NCBI GenBank assembly: GCA_026545765.1
Contig: CM048844.1
Coordinates: forward strand, 16,996,237-17,060,236
Reading direction: 5' to 3'
Origin: Plantago major
Taxonomy: Eukaryota; Streptophyta; Magnoliopsida; Lamiales; Plantaginaceae
DNA: 64,000 nt
Below, piece after piece: positions 52,616 through 64,000 of the stretch; position 1 is the stretch's first letter, and each line of letters begins with the position of its first letter. Below the pieces are notes generated by a model. It was not told the DNA's origin, did not search any database, and worked only from the letters and a program-made list of their open reading frames with translations. Made by a program: the position numbers and the translations under genes.

Positions 52616-55600
52616 TCATGATGCGACATTAACAAGTTTATGTAACTCATTGACAGCAACAGTCATCAACATCCGGTTTCCTGGAAGTTCATTTGAACAA
52701 GCCAAACCAATCTCGAGCACAGACTTCACACATTTCACGATCTTAACATCCATCTTGTCATTGTACTCTTGCAAAATGTTTGAGTCCACAATTTCCATCG
52801 CTTGGCCTGGCAATGCACTTCTTACAAAATCACAGAGGCTTTTAGAATCACTAAATTCCTCATCGGTTGGTCTTCGACCCGTAAATATCTCCAGCAAAAG
52901 AATACCAAAGCTATATACATCCCCTTCTTTAGAGACCATGCCACTCATACCATATTCTGATAAATGAGATCAATCACGTTTATATTAGAAAAAAGATTTA
53001 TAAAATCAGTAAGTGGATTGCTCTATGTATAACAAATGATATTCTAAATTTAACACCACCCATATGCGAATCTACATAATGTTAATGAAGAACATATAAG
53101 AATTCTCATACCTGGGGGGATATAGCCTATAGTACCCCTGATTCCAACCGAACTATTTCCATCTATTGAGAAGGCTCTGGAAATAATCTTCGCCAATCCA
53201 AAATCCCCAACATGAGCAGTCATTTCTCCATCTAAAAGAATGTTGCTTGGCTTCAAATCCCCGTGAACAATAGTTGATCTTGTACCAAAGTGCAGGTATT
53301 CGATTGCTGAAGCAACGTCCATGGCAATGCTTAACCTCTGTCTTAAGCTGAGTGTTCTTACACTTTCAACCTCAGATTCATGATGCAGCCACTGGTCCAG
53401 GTTCCCATTTGCTAAGAATTCATACACCAATGCCTTGAACTCATTCCCTTGAAAATCAATGCTTGAACACACACTCATTATTTTCACAAGGTTCCTGTGT
53501 CTTATGCCTCTCAGTGCATTGCATTCTGACATGAAACTTTTCAAAGCACCTTTGACACTGAGGTTGAGGACCTTAACCGCAAAGGAAGTTTGCATATCGC
53601 CAAGAATTCCTTTGTAAACTGTTCCAACTCTTCCTGCCCCAAGTATGTTGGATTCCGAGAATCCACATGTTGATTTTTGGAGATCACCATATGATAGCCT
53701 CGCATAGTCAGCATCCATTGTGTCCACGTGCAATTGAGCAGCTTTTGATGTTTTTTGCCGGTATATGAATATGTAGTAGCATGCCGAAAGAATAGCTCCA
53801 ACTCCAAACACCGGGATCAATACTTTGAATACAGTTGGAATGGTTTTTCTCTTGGAATTGCTTGACGAGCAGCGACGAAAACTTAGTGATGGAATTCCTC
53901 CACACAAGTTCATGTTACCTTCAAGTGAGATGGCACTCTCATTTAGAAACACTCCTTCTCTTGGGAATTCACCTTCTAGCCTATTGAAAGACAAGTTCAA
54001 ATTCAGGAGATCAAGTCCACCCAAAAATCTTGGAATGAGTCCAGACAGGTCATTTTCTGAAAGATCCAAGTATCGGATACTCCTCAAATTGACTAGCTCA
54101 TTAGGTATCTCCCCCGAAAAAGAATTGCTTTGCAAGTAAAGATCTTCAAGTCCTACACATTCGCCCAACGAATTTGGAATGATTCCTGATAGTCTGTTGT
54201 GAGACATGTCTAGGCTCAGAAGCCTCATCAATGAACCAACTTGTGATGGAATAGGACCGGTGAAGGCGTTGTGAGAAAGGTTAAGCAATATTGAGAGAGA
54301 TGAACGACTCAAGATTTCACTAGGTATCGTGCCACTGAGATTGTTGAGAGAAATGTCTAATGAAAGCAAGTAGGTACAATTGGCAAGACTCTGAGGTATG
54401 TTTTCGGAGAGATTATTCCGGCTCAAATCTAAAGTGTACAACAACGTCAGGTTACCGAGGGAGAAAGGTATGTTATTGGTTAATCTGTTTCCAGCTAGCA
54501 TAAGTTCTTTGAGTTCATTAAGCTTACCAATGTCAGTAGGAATTGGACCATCAAGATCATTATCATCCAAATTTAAAGCATTGAGGCCGACAAGGTTTCC
54601 AATGCTAGCGGGAATGATTCCATGTAACCGGTTACCATCTAGGTATAAATTACCAATTTGGCTCGAAAGATTGGAGATGGAGTGGGGCAACAAGCCATCA
54701 AACAAATTGCTTGACATTATAAGATGTGTCATCCTAGTGCAATTTGTCATATAGATGAAATGAAGCTCAAGTCCCCTTCCAAACTATTGAAGTCTGCCTC
54801 AAATTTTTCTAGAACTACAAGTCTAGTAAAATCTATCATTATTCTTCCTGTAAAGCTATTTGCACTTACAAAAAGCATTCGAAGGGAAGAGTAATTCGAG
54901 ATTGAAATTGGAATATCTCCAGTAAAATTGTTATCCACCAAACTTATATATCGGATATTTGGAGATGAGAAGCCTAGTTGAGAAGGTACGGTTCCGTGAA
55001 GATGATTAGAATGAATTCCGAAATAACGCATGGTGGATATATTATACAGGCCAGTTGGAACCGTACCAGTCAAGCTGTTCAAACCTAAGAATAGCCATTC
55101 TAGAGATTTAAGTTGAACAAGAGACTCCGGGATTTCGCCTTGCATCCCACAGTTTGCTATAGATAATATTATGAGTTTGGTAAAATTTCCAATATAGGGT
55201 GGGATAGTTCCAGAAAGTTGGTTAGATGTAAAGCCTAAATGCTGAAGATTCACTAAAGAAGTTAGCTCTGAGGGTATGATTCCAGTGAGATTGTTGTCAA
55301 CCAAGTTGAGGTAATAGAGATTTGTACAATGCGACAAGTTTCTTGGTATCTCTCCGCTTAAAGAATTATTGCTAAACGCAATAGCTTTAAGCCGTCTCAA
55401 ATTACCAACTTGATCAGGAATTTGGCCATTGAAGGTGTTATTTCGAAGAGAAATGTATTGGAGGAAAGAAAGGTTACCTAAATAAGGTGAAATCGTTCCG
55501 ACAAGACCTCTGGAGAAAAGAGCAATCTCTACAACTCGGTTTGGATGTCTGCGGCTGCAACGAATGCCTTCCCATTCACAGAAGTGAAGTGTTTGATTCC

Positions 55601-55769
55601 ATGAGTTTAGAGCTCCCAGTGGATCATCATCAATGGCTTTCTTAAATGCAACGAGTGCTTCGAAATCGGTTTCATTATTGGAGCATGCGACTGGAGTAGT
55701 GATGAAGTAGAACAAGAAGATGCAGAAGTATGAAGTTATGTAGGGAATTTGGAAGCAGAGGTTTGGCAT
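52616..55769 (-). CDS. LRR receptor-like kinase, EFR/FLS2 type, with a 2-bp frameshift
   Basis: Two exons (53112-55769 and 52616-52956) with consensus splice sites. Order: signal peptide, LRRNT_2 (NETDFEALVAFKKAIDDDP, CEWEGIRC), about 20 leucine-rich repeats (xIPxxLGNLxxLxxLxL), a transmembrane span (VLIPVFGVGAILSACYYIFIY) and a kinase with GAGRVGTVYKG, AVKVL, HGDLKPSNILLD and DFGLAK. Gly replaces Arg before the catalytic Asp, so it is a non-RD kinase like EFR, FLS2 and Xa21. The intron lies within the activation segment (GYIPP/EYG), a usual position for subfamily XII. At about 54748-54752 an extra AT breaks the frame between SLEGDLSFISS and TNCTRMTHL. As written the protein ends after 340 residues. 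Pseudogene, recent mutation or sequencing error remain possible; the rest is intact. Confidence 0.88.
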
Positions 55770-56646
55770 GGTCTTTCTTTTGGTAACACTTTTACAGGAT
55801 TGATAATCTGATTATTCTGATACTACTATCATTATGGGCTTCTTAATGGCCATTTATAGAGTAAGAAGTTGTCATCATCTGCTCAATTTTTCCAAGCAAG
55901 TTAAGATCATAAATTCATAACTCATAAATCTGAATGTCTAATCAATGTCCCAATGAATAAATGCACATCAGTGACTCGTTAGGACCGTAACTATATGTGA
56001 TGACTTGACTTAGAGTCTGTGCTTGCATTTCTATGATATTTGAACTTTTAGTCCTCGTCAGTTACTACCCTTACGTACACACTACACTTGTACTGTTGTA
56101 CAACCTTTTAATTTGTTACTTCCTCCGTTCCTCCCGTCCCGTCCCGTCTCATGTTTCACATTTCAACCTTTTTGGGTTAACCGGTTTCAACTATAACTAC
56201 GAATTAATTTTAAACGGTAAATGTAAAATGTTTAACTAAATTATAGTATGATACTTTAAGGACTAAAGTTTCATAATAAAATTATTTGAACATTTTACGT
56301 TTACAGTTTAAGATTAATTCGTAATCAAAGTTGGAGACGATTGACCGAAAAAAGTCAAAATGAAAAACATGGAACGGGGCGGATGAAGTATAACGTAATC
56401 CTTCGAAATCAAAACAAATGTCACATTTAACTTTTCATTATTCTTTAAGTCGTCTTTGAAAAAAAAAAAAGGGACAAGTACTTATTTTTGTTGAGAAAGT
56501 AATGAAATTGTCATTGAGGAATTTCCCTTTGTGATAAATACAATGAGTTGCCAATGAGGTATATCCCAGTCGACGTGGTCATTGATTTCATCATTTTAAC
56601 GGTCTTGTGGTCAATTGACTCAATTCAATCCCATAATAATGGGGTT
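55770..56646. other. LRR-RLK promoter region and Stowaway-like MITE (56113-56390)
   Basis: Upstream of the receptor-kinase start there is no further gene. A MITE-like inverted repeat runs from about 56113 (TTCCTCCGTTCCTCCCGTCC) to about 56390 (CATGGAACGGGGCGGATGAAG), with AATTCGTAATCAAAGT-like inner motifs. The rest is AT-rich. Confidence 0.5.
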
Positions 56647-57451
56647 GTTAAACGCAACACGTTTTCGGATAAACACAACACAAATATTTTGTAACTTGAC
56701 GGAAATGCCCTTAGCTAAAAAACAAACTTATGAAATACGAAAAAATTAAAAAACTCATATATGCAAACACGAAAACATTATGCGAACATATAAGGACACT
56801 AATTAACATCAGTAAACACAAAATTTCAAAAATTTCGAAATTTCGAAAAAAAATGAACAATTTTTTTTTTCCCGCGCAAAATATTTTGTTTATACAAAAA
56901 ACATTAACATGCATGATGGAACACAAAATAACAATACTAAACAAGAATCGGGAAAAAAATTTAATGATTTTTTTCCGGAAAATATTTCGTTTTTACAAAA
57001 GTTAAAAAAAACCCAAAAAAGCAAAAAAAAAAGAAAAAAAATGTGACCATGATATGGCCGGTTTTAAAACCTAATGGAACACAAAATAACAATACTAAAC
57101 ATGAATCGGGAAAAAAATTTAATGATTTTTTTCCGGAAAATATTTCGTTTTTACAAAAGTTAAAAAAAAAACCCAAAAAGGCAAAAAAAAAAAAAAAAAT
57201 ACTGTGACCATGATATGGCCGGTTTTAAAAACGAAATATTTTCCGGAAAAAAATCATTAAATTTTTTTCCCGATTCATGTTTAGTATTGTTATTTTGTGT
57301 TCCATCGTCCATGTTAATGTTTTTGTGTTTGTATATACGAGTTATTTCGATTTTTCGTTAACTTTGTAAGTTTGTTTTTTTAGCTGGGGGCATTTTGGTC
57401 AATTTATAAATATTTTGTGTTGTGTTTAGCCGAAAACGTGTTGCGTTTAAC
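56647..57451. mobile_element. Inverted-repeat DNA element with nested internal hairpin
   Basis: The ends GTTAAACGCAACACGTTTTC and GAAAACGTGTTGCGTTTAAC are exact inverted repeats and continue inward with the inverse of CACAACACAAATATTT. Inside, a ~110-bp unit (AAATAACAATACTAAACA-GAATCGGGAAAAAAATTTAATG) occurs twice head-to-tail and once inverted. This gives a strong potential fold-back around 57000-57300. No target duplication could be fixed and no protein is encoded. Confidence 0.75.
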
Positions 57452-57769
57452 ATTGCTGATAATAATTCTTCTGAATGGGAATTAAATAGTGTAGGAGAAC
57501 AAGACTGGTCCCAGTCTTGGTCAATTCAATCAAAAATGAAATTATACGAGGAGGCAATTTGGATTGTCACACCTCTATGAAAGTATTTCCACTAAATTTA
57601 ACTGTTGTCAAATAAAGGGAAGGTCAAAGTCTTGGAAAATGTAAGATTTTCCTAAAATATAGGAAAATCAAGGTTTTTTTAATGGTTTTTTTGCGGTTTT
57701 TGAGTTTTAGCGGTCCGACCGATCGAGTTTCTTAAAAAACCGCCAAAACATACATTTTTCGTTATGCTT

Positions 57770-59340
57770 TTAATAGATCATGTTATGGTTTTAAGTTGTT
57801 AGCATTGAAAATTTTAGTTACAGTTTTAACGTATTTTATTAATGTTTTAAGAGATGATGTGATGGTTTTAATGGGTCAGTATTGTATGTTTCAATTATAA
57901 TTTTTAACCTCTTTTGTTAATTTTAAGAGAGGTGTGATGGTTTTAATGACTACATGATAGTTTTTAAAATGGTTTGTTAAAAGTTTCAGGGATACCATTA
58001 GAACATCAATAAACAAGCTTAAAATAAGCTAATTGAGACATGTCATTACAATTTCGAAACATTCAGCCATTCAAAAGTTCTAAAACATCTATTCTCATAG
58101 TAAAAAAATTACAATAAACGTTCATTCGGTGTTTTTTATACAAATGGAAACTGAGTTGTTAAAATACTCTTTTTTTCCGATTAAACTTGTTGGTGAACTT
58201 CGGCTTGTTGCCTTTTTGTTGCTTGTGTTTGTTGCTTCAATACTGCAATGACACCTTTGAGAGATCTATCATCAAACTCGATGTCATCGTTATCACCTCG
58301 TTATCACCTGTTCAAAACATTCACTAACTGGGTTAAAACCATAACAACTCTGGTTCAAACTATCACGTTGGTGCTTAAAAAAAAAAAAATGCAAAACAAG
58401 GCAAAAATAGTAAAATTGATGATTAAAACTATAACAATGAATCTTAAAACTATAACAAATCATGAATATGCAACACAAGCTAAAAATGCTTAAAACCATA
58501 GTAGTGCATTTTAAAACTATAACAATGTATCTTAAAACTATACCAAAGCATGTGCAAACAATCAAATCATAAATATCTCATCAGAAGCTAAAAAAGTCTA
58601 ATGCTGCTGCTTAAAACTACAATAATAGGTATTAAAACTATAAGATATGCGATAAAACTAATAACAGACATAAATATTAAACATAAGCTAAAAACAGTAA
58701 CATTGAAGAAGCTTAGAAACATAACAGTGCATCTTAAAACTATAACAATGTTTCTTAAAACTATATAACAAAACAGAAACATGCAACACAAGCTAAAAAC
58801 AGTAACATGGATGTTTAAAACCATAACATTGCCTTGTAAAACTATAACAATGCATCTTAAAACTATAACAAAACATTTGTAAAAAATCAAATCATAAATA
58901 TTTCATCAGAAGCTAAAAAGTCTAATGTTGCTGCTTAAAACTAAAATAATAGGTCTTAAAACTATAAATATGCGCTAAACTAATAACAGGCAGAAATATT
59001 AAACACAAGCTAAAAACAATAATATTGAAGCTTAAAATCGTAATAATGCATTTAAAAACTATAACAATGCCTCCTAAAATTATATAAAAAGGCATTAAAA
59101 ATAGTAATATAGGTGCTTAACAGATACTATCTTTTAAAACTATAACAAAGAAAAATTATAAATATATCATTTCAAGCTAAAAACACTAATATCGTTACTT
59201 AAAAGTACAATAATAGCTATTAAAACTATAAGATATGCGCTAAAACAATAACGGAAGGTAACATTTAACACAAGCTAAAAACAACGTAATCATGATTCAT
59301 AAAACATAACACTAGCAATTAAGGATAAGAATAACTAATC
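57770..59340. repeat. Degenerate (CTTAAAACTATAACAATG)n repeat field
   Basis: Dozens of copies of TTAAAACTATAACAATGCAT, plus longer units such as AAACACAAGCTAAAAACA and TGCTGCTTAAAACTA, repeat with drift. The pattern switches strand near 58000: before that the reverse motif ATGGTTTTAA dominates. No coding function. Confidence 0.7.
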
Positions 59341-59791
59341 ATCAACAAACCAACATAATAACAATCAAATTATACAAGTTGAGTAAAAGAGGCAGATTAA
59401 AATTTGATCATGCCTTATGTTTTATCATCATCTTCCAGATCACTCGAGTCATTTCAGCCCTGCGATCGGTCGATCGAAATTCTCACCGGATTCAGCTGCT
59501 TATTGGTCAAAATCTTCTTTACCCTTTCGTTCCCTTTAAACTCCTTCAATCCAAATCAACTGCGAAAATAATAACAATTATGAGCAATAGTTCACTCAAC
59601 AAGCAGCTGTTGATACAAAAGTCCGTAAATCATCTTAACCTAAGCTCAACATGGATTAGATTAGAAACAAATGATAGAAAGCTACAGAAACAAAACATAT
59701 GGTCCAATATGTTCATGTAATCGATGAAGGAGCCAATAATGAAGCACTTCCAGTATCATAACTGCTGCTACCTTTAGACGGAATCGAACCT

Positions 59792-59834
59792 TGAGGGCCG
59801 CAAATCTAGCAAAAAGGTCATCGACATCGCCCAT
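59792..59834 (-). other. Possible captured gene first exon
   Basis: On the minus strand an ATG at 59832-59834 opens MGDVDDLFARFAALK, followed directly by a splice donor (AAG|GTTCGA). A GC-richer leader extends upstream to about 60060. The stretch differs from the AT-rich repeats around it and lies within an inverted-repeat element. I cannot name the source gene. Confidence 0.35.
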
Positions 59835-60240
59835 TGATGCAGTAATTTTGGTTGTTTGTTTGGGAGAAACAAGAGAAGAGTTATTACGGTTTTTGAGAGC
59901 TTGGAACCGGGCGATCGAGATCTGGAGATGACGGATGAGCGTGCCATGTGGGAATTGGTGCTGAGTTTGAGAAGCACGTCATCCTGTGCTGCTCAGAGTA
60001 GCTGCTCCACCTCGTATTCGTCGGATTTCGATCGGAGCTGGTGATTGGAGGAGAGATCTGGTGGTGGGTTGGAGAGAGGGAAAGGTGTGGTGTAGAGAGA
60101 AAGATGGTTGATTGTATGGTTTATGTGAGATAATATTTTTATTTGGAGTATTTATATAAAAACTATTGACCGGTTTATAGTGTTTTTGACCGATATTTTA
60201 TTGTGAAAACCGGACTTTCCTATAGATTAGGAAAATCTTC

Positions 60241-60840
60241 CGTTTTACTATACTTACTCGAAGGGAAGTGTTACGAATAAAACAATGATTATAATAATAA
60301 CTGAGGGTGCCAACCTCGTTAAAAAGAGTATAAATGAGGGTGGCAACCTCGAGTAAAAAGAGTCCATGTTGAACTTTAGGACGGTTGTAAGTGTCATGCG
60401 AAACGAAACGAAATTTTATATTATTACTGGGTAGCGGGCTTAATTAGTCGGGTCGGATTTCATATATGCGGGCTTAATTAGTCGGGTCGGATTTCAAATG
60501 TCCACACATAAATAACTAATATTTAATTATGTGATGTTTGCTCTCGTACATTTAATGCAATATTTCATAGCATGAATTCAACATAGTTCCAAAGCATATA
60601 AACTGAAAATCCGCACTTAATCTACAAGCACAATCACATACCTTGTTGGTGATTACAAAATTAAAGCCTCTATCAAATTACATAAGCCGAAGATAGTGCA
60701 AGTATTCCAAAATAAAGCAACATGAGCAACTGAACGACAAATAGAAGTGATCTGCATAATGAAAGTGTGGAACATGGTCACATTCCAGAAAACTAATGAA
60801 AGTAAAAATGTTGATGATTAATATTAATCGATGACATACC
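60241..60840. other. Non-coding, short direct repeats
   Basis: GAGGGTGGCAACCTCG-type and GCGGGCTTAATTAGTCGGGTCGGATTTCA-type sequences each occur twice (60300-60360 and 60425-60495). No gene is visible. Confidence 0.45.
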
Positions 60841-60844
60841 TAGT

Positions 60845-61463
60845 AGCTGGTGCAAACTTGAATGATTCTCCATCTTGAATCTCACTTACAAACCTTGAAT
60901 TGAACTCGACCTTTTTTCATGACTTCAAATTCATCTATAACTAAATCAACATCAAAAGACCGAGTGATTTCTTTCTCGATATTCATGAATAGAGCACTAG
61001 ACAAAAAGTCATCCCCATCTTACTACGTAACCTTGTCTTTACAATTTTCATTGCAAAAAATGCACGTTCTGATGTAGCCGTAGAAACTGGGAGAGTCAAA
61101 ATTAGTCTTATCAACTGATCAATAAGGGGATATATGGTTGACTTCATCGACTTCGACAATAGTTGGCACATTTCAGAAAGAGATTGCACATCAATCACCA
61201 AACATATTAAGCAAGTTATGAATAGATTTCAAATGAGAACTCCACCTTGTATCACCTGGGCGTTGTAAGGTTGCAATCTGATTCTTTCCTCGTCCTGTTT
61301 GAAGCTCACTCGTTGAAATCAATTCTTCAATTTCAATAGCACACGCAAGTTGCAACTGATCATGGCGTTTGGCAGAGGAATCAACTGAATTTATGATCTC
61401 ATTCAAATGCAAGAAGAATCGTTCAATATGAAAGACACTTTGGGACGTAGCAACTAATGTCAA
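60845..61463 (-). pseudogene. hAT transposase remnant (DUF4371/TTF-type)
   Basis: The upstream piece (61191-61463) reads SSAKRHDQLQLACAIEIEEL and GDTRWSSHLKSIHNLLNMF, matching the middle of plant hAT-derived zinc finger MYM-type 1-like proteins. The downstream piece (60860-61200) reads MCQLLSKS, IYPLIDQLIRLILTLPVSTATSERAFFAMKIVKTRLRSKM, the C-terminal dimerisation region. The N-terminal BED/TTF finger and a large central part are missing, and a frameshift follows RSKMG (about 61010). Dead element. TTTGGGACGTAGCAACT is repeated at 61437 and 61507. Confidence 0.82.
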
Positions 61464-61737
61464 CTATAGCCAATGGGCAAAACAGTGAACGTAATAGGTA
61501 AAACACTTTGGGACGTAGCAACTCTTTCTCTTATTATATAATAAATGTTGATCTCGATTTAATACTTTATTTCATAATCAAAATCCAAAACAATAAATAA
61601 TACATATAATTTTTTTTTTTTGGGGGGCGAATCTAAAATTTCAAAAAATATTACATATATATTTTTAAAAAAATCTAGGGGGGGGGCGACCGTCCCTGGC
61701 GGTGGGAGCCACCTCTAGTGATTGATTCCAAAGGGAA

Positions 61738-64000
61738 GTGTTACTCTTAGTTCTCTTTCAAGTTACGTTCATCCTAATATTCCTGCTGGCCCTCTCATCA
61801 TTGGCTCATTCCTCACCAAACATCACCACTAATCAATCAGCTCTGCATGCCCTCAAAACCCGAATCACTTCTGACCCTTATGGCCTCCTGGAAGACTGGA
61901 CACTCTCGTCTCCCCTTTGCAACTGGACTGGAGTCACTTGTGGTCCTCGCCATCTCCAAGTCACTGAATTAAACATTTCAGGCATGAATCTTACTGGAGA
62001 AATACCTCCACAAATCGGAAACCTCTCCTTTCTCTTGACATGAATAGAAACGATTTCACTGGATTTATTCCACAAGAGCTCGGTCATTTACGAAGGCTGA
62101 GATTTCTCAGGCTGAGTTCCAACAGTTTCAAAGTTCCATCCTTCTCGGCGATATTTCCTTGGAGGAAACAATTTCACGAGCTTTAACGCGTTTCTGAATT
62201 CGTTCCGTAACGAATCTACACTTGTGAGACTAGACATGTCAAACAACTCTCTTCAAGGGACCATTCCAGAATCCATAGGTAAACTCCGGAACCTCAGGTG
62301 GTTGGCCATAGCAAATAATCTATTATCAGGTGCCATCCCTTCTTCGCTTACAAACATTTCGACTCTGAAGAACTTAAATCTGGAAGGAAATTCAATTGAA
62401 GTGATTCCAGAAAACATTGGGAATCTCTACAGGCTTAATTACTTGAGCTTGCATTATAACCTGCTTTTTGGTTCTATACCCAACAGTATTTTTAATATAT
62501 CCACAATGGAAAACTTGGATCTCAATTCTAATGTCCTATCCGGCACACTTCCTGATGATATGTGCCTTCGACTTCCAATACTACTCAAAGAGCTCTACCT
62601 ATCGGGGAACCAGATACACGGCCGAATTCCATCCAGTTTTGCTTCAAATCCTCTCATTGTCGATTAACAAGTTTGATGGAGTGATACCACCAGAAATTTG
62701 CAGCTTACAAATGCTTGAGGAATTATATCTCGGCAGCAATAACTTATCAGGTGTCATCCCTTCTTGGCTCGGGAACATGTCAAGTATGGAGCGTTTTGGA
62801 TCTTGGTCATAATAACTTAACAGGTACATACATTTCTTTTTAAATAATATTGAATTTGCATATTCTGGTGTTCGACGTTCTCATTTACTATTCATCAACT
62901 AAATTTTTTACTTAATCAATTTTAACTCTATACCAAATAGTCAGTAGAGAGTTTCTCAACTTTGACATTAATGCTTTCTAATACTTTGATGCTTCTGGTG
63001 TACTCAACATCTCAACATTAAGAATACTTTGAGTAACATAAAATTTGCTTGTTGGCAAGATTCCATCAAACTTTTGCAACACGCAGCCCAATCTTCAATG
63101 GCTTTATCTGGGTAACAACAAGCTCGGTGGATTTGTACCAAATTCAATTACGAATTGTTCTGGGTTAACGTACCTAGACCTATCTAACAATCAGTTAACG
63201 GGTTTTATCCCTGATTCCCTTGGAGATCTTAGAGCCCTAGAATATATGGTTACAGTTATGGGGGAACAATTTTACAAGTGAGTCCACGTTTCATGAGTTG
63301 AGCTTTATCACATCCTTGATGAACTGCAGGTACTTAACATACTTAGATATCAGTCTTAATCCTCTCAATGGAATTCTCCCAGCATCAGTGGGAAACCTTT
63401 CGTCTTCTATACAGTATTTATACATTCGTAACTGCAGAATCAATGGCTATATTCCAAATGAAATTGGGAATTTGAGTGGGTTGGTATCATTAGATCTAGG
63501 CCGGAACAATTTCGGTGGAGTTATTCCTGCAACACTTGATGGCTTACATAACCTTCAGAGATTATTCCTTGGTTACAACCAATTACGAGGACTCGTTACA
63601 AGGAGGCTTTGCAGCTTAAAAAATTTGGGGCATTTGAGTTTGAGCGATAACCGCCTCACAGGTATGATCCCGGAATGCCTGGGAAACATTTTATCTGTTA
63701 GACAAGTGTATCTTAATTCTAACTTGAGTTCTAGCATACCGAATAGTCTCTGGGGCTTGTATCTCATCGAGCTGGATATTTCCTCAAATTACATTAGCGG
63801 TTCTTTATCTCCTCAAATTGGAAATCTCAAGGCAGCAAGACACAAACTTGTCGAACAATGACTTCTCGGGTGATCTTCCAAACACATTCGAAGGTATGCA
63901 GTACATGATTGACTTTTCGTTGGCTCATAATAAGTTTGAAGGTCCCATACCCGACTCCATAGGTGGCATGTTGCGTTTGCGAACATTGGACCTTTCAGAT
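61738..64000 (+). pseudogene. LRR receptor-like kinase ectodomain, frameshifted and open at the window end
   Basis: The protein pieces run signal peptide (FILIFLLALSSLAHS), LRRNT_2 (NQSALHALKTRITSDP, CNWTGVTC), then repeats such as LTGEIPPQIGNLSF, NRNDFTGFIPQELGHL, NSLQGTIPESIGKL, LYLGNNKLGGFVPNSI, NEIGNLSGLVSLDLGRNN and GSLSPQIGNL. Frame breaks occur near 62036, 62130-62170, 62645, 62790, 63250 and 63838. About 220 bp of unrelated AT-rich DNA interrupts the reading at 62823-63045. No ATG starts the frame: the first codon in phase is GTG at 61738, close to the hAT remnant's flank. The type matches the receptor at 52616-55769, though not as a close copy. A kinase, if any, lies beyond 64000. 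Confidence 0.85.

Larger units (their letters stand above)
57641..60240. mobile_element. 2.6 kb Mutator-like element, possible gene-fragment carrier
   Basis: The left end GTAAGATTTTCCTAAAATAT and the reverse complement of the right end GAAGATTTTCCTAATCTATA form a diverged inverted repeat. The left interior (57700-59340) is made of degenerate TTAAAACTATAACAATGCATC repeats. The right interior holds a GC-richer, gene-like stretch (59760-60060). No transposase is visible. Confidence 0.5.

Noticed and set aside
53541-54754. Plus-strand and alternative-frame ORFs of 65-118 residues opposite the receptor kinase
   Set aside because: Shadows of the LRR and kinase coding sequence on the minus strand.

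Overview
This is nuclear DNA from a eudicot plant. It is AT-rich and full of introns, MITEs, Helitrons and CACTA elements. The genes are typical plant genes: a PDI with a C-terminal ERp29c-type domain, a dirigent protein, and non-RD LRR receptor kinases. An asterid, possibly Lamiales, would fit, but nothing here proves the family. No operons, CRISPR arrays, rRNA or intact tRNA genes were seen.

Layout. 1-3.5 kb: an LTR-like remnant and a Mutator-like MITE. 3.55-8.04 kb (block A): a partial copy of the region downstream of the PDI gene, including the last PDI exon, with its own MITEs and a solo LTR. 8.04-9.41 kb: the first five exons of an apyrase (minus strand), cut off at the junction with block A. 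10.85-37.61 kb (block B): the second copy of block A, swollen from about 4 kb to about 27 kb by a 1.8 kb insertion, two Helitrons (12931-18166 and 18212-33755) and a Harbinger-type MITE. Helitron 2 carries a CACTA element (22743-32544) that contains a second CACTA of the same family (24431-28439), a 1 kb CACTA derivative (29291-30285) and a Stowaway MITE. Most of these insertions can be placed to the base from target-site duplications or from the empty site in the sister copy.

36.5-41.9 kb: a complete 11-exon PDI-like 2-1 gene (minus). 42-44 kb: two hAT-type elements. 44.6-47.9 kb: a 10-exon ZMAT2/Snu23-type zinc-finger gene (plus). 48.5-49.3 kb: a dirigent gene (plus). 50.57-50.85 kb: SPCS1, a signal peptidase subunit (plus). 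52.6-55.8 kb: a two-exon LRR receptor kinase of the EFR/FLS2 type with a 2-bp frameshift (minus). 56.6-60.2 kb: two inverted-repeat elements. 60.8-61.5 kb: a hAT transposase remnant. 61.7-64 kb: a second, badly broken LRR receptor-kinase pseudogene running off the window.

The intact genes are unrelated housekeeping or cell-wall genes. PDI and SPCS1 both act in the ER secretory pathway, but their proximity is probably chance. I found no convincing new biological system. The most informative feature is the pair of duplicated blocks, which works as a natural before-and-after record of transposon insertion.
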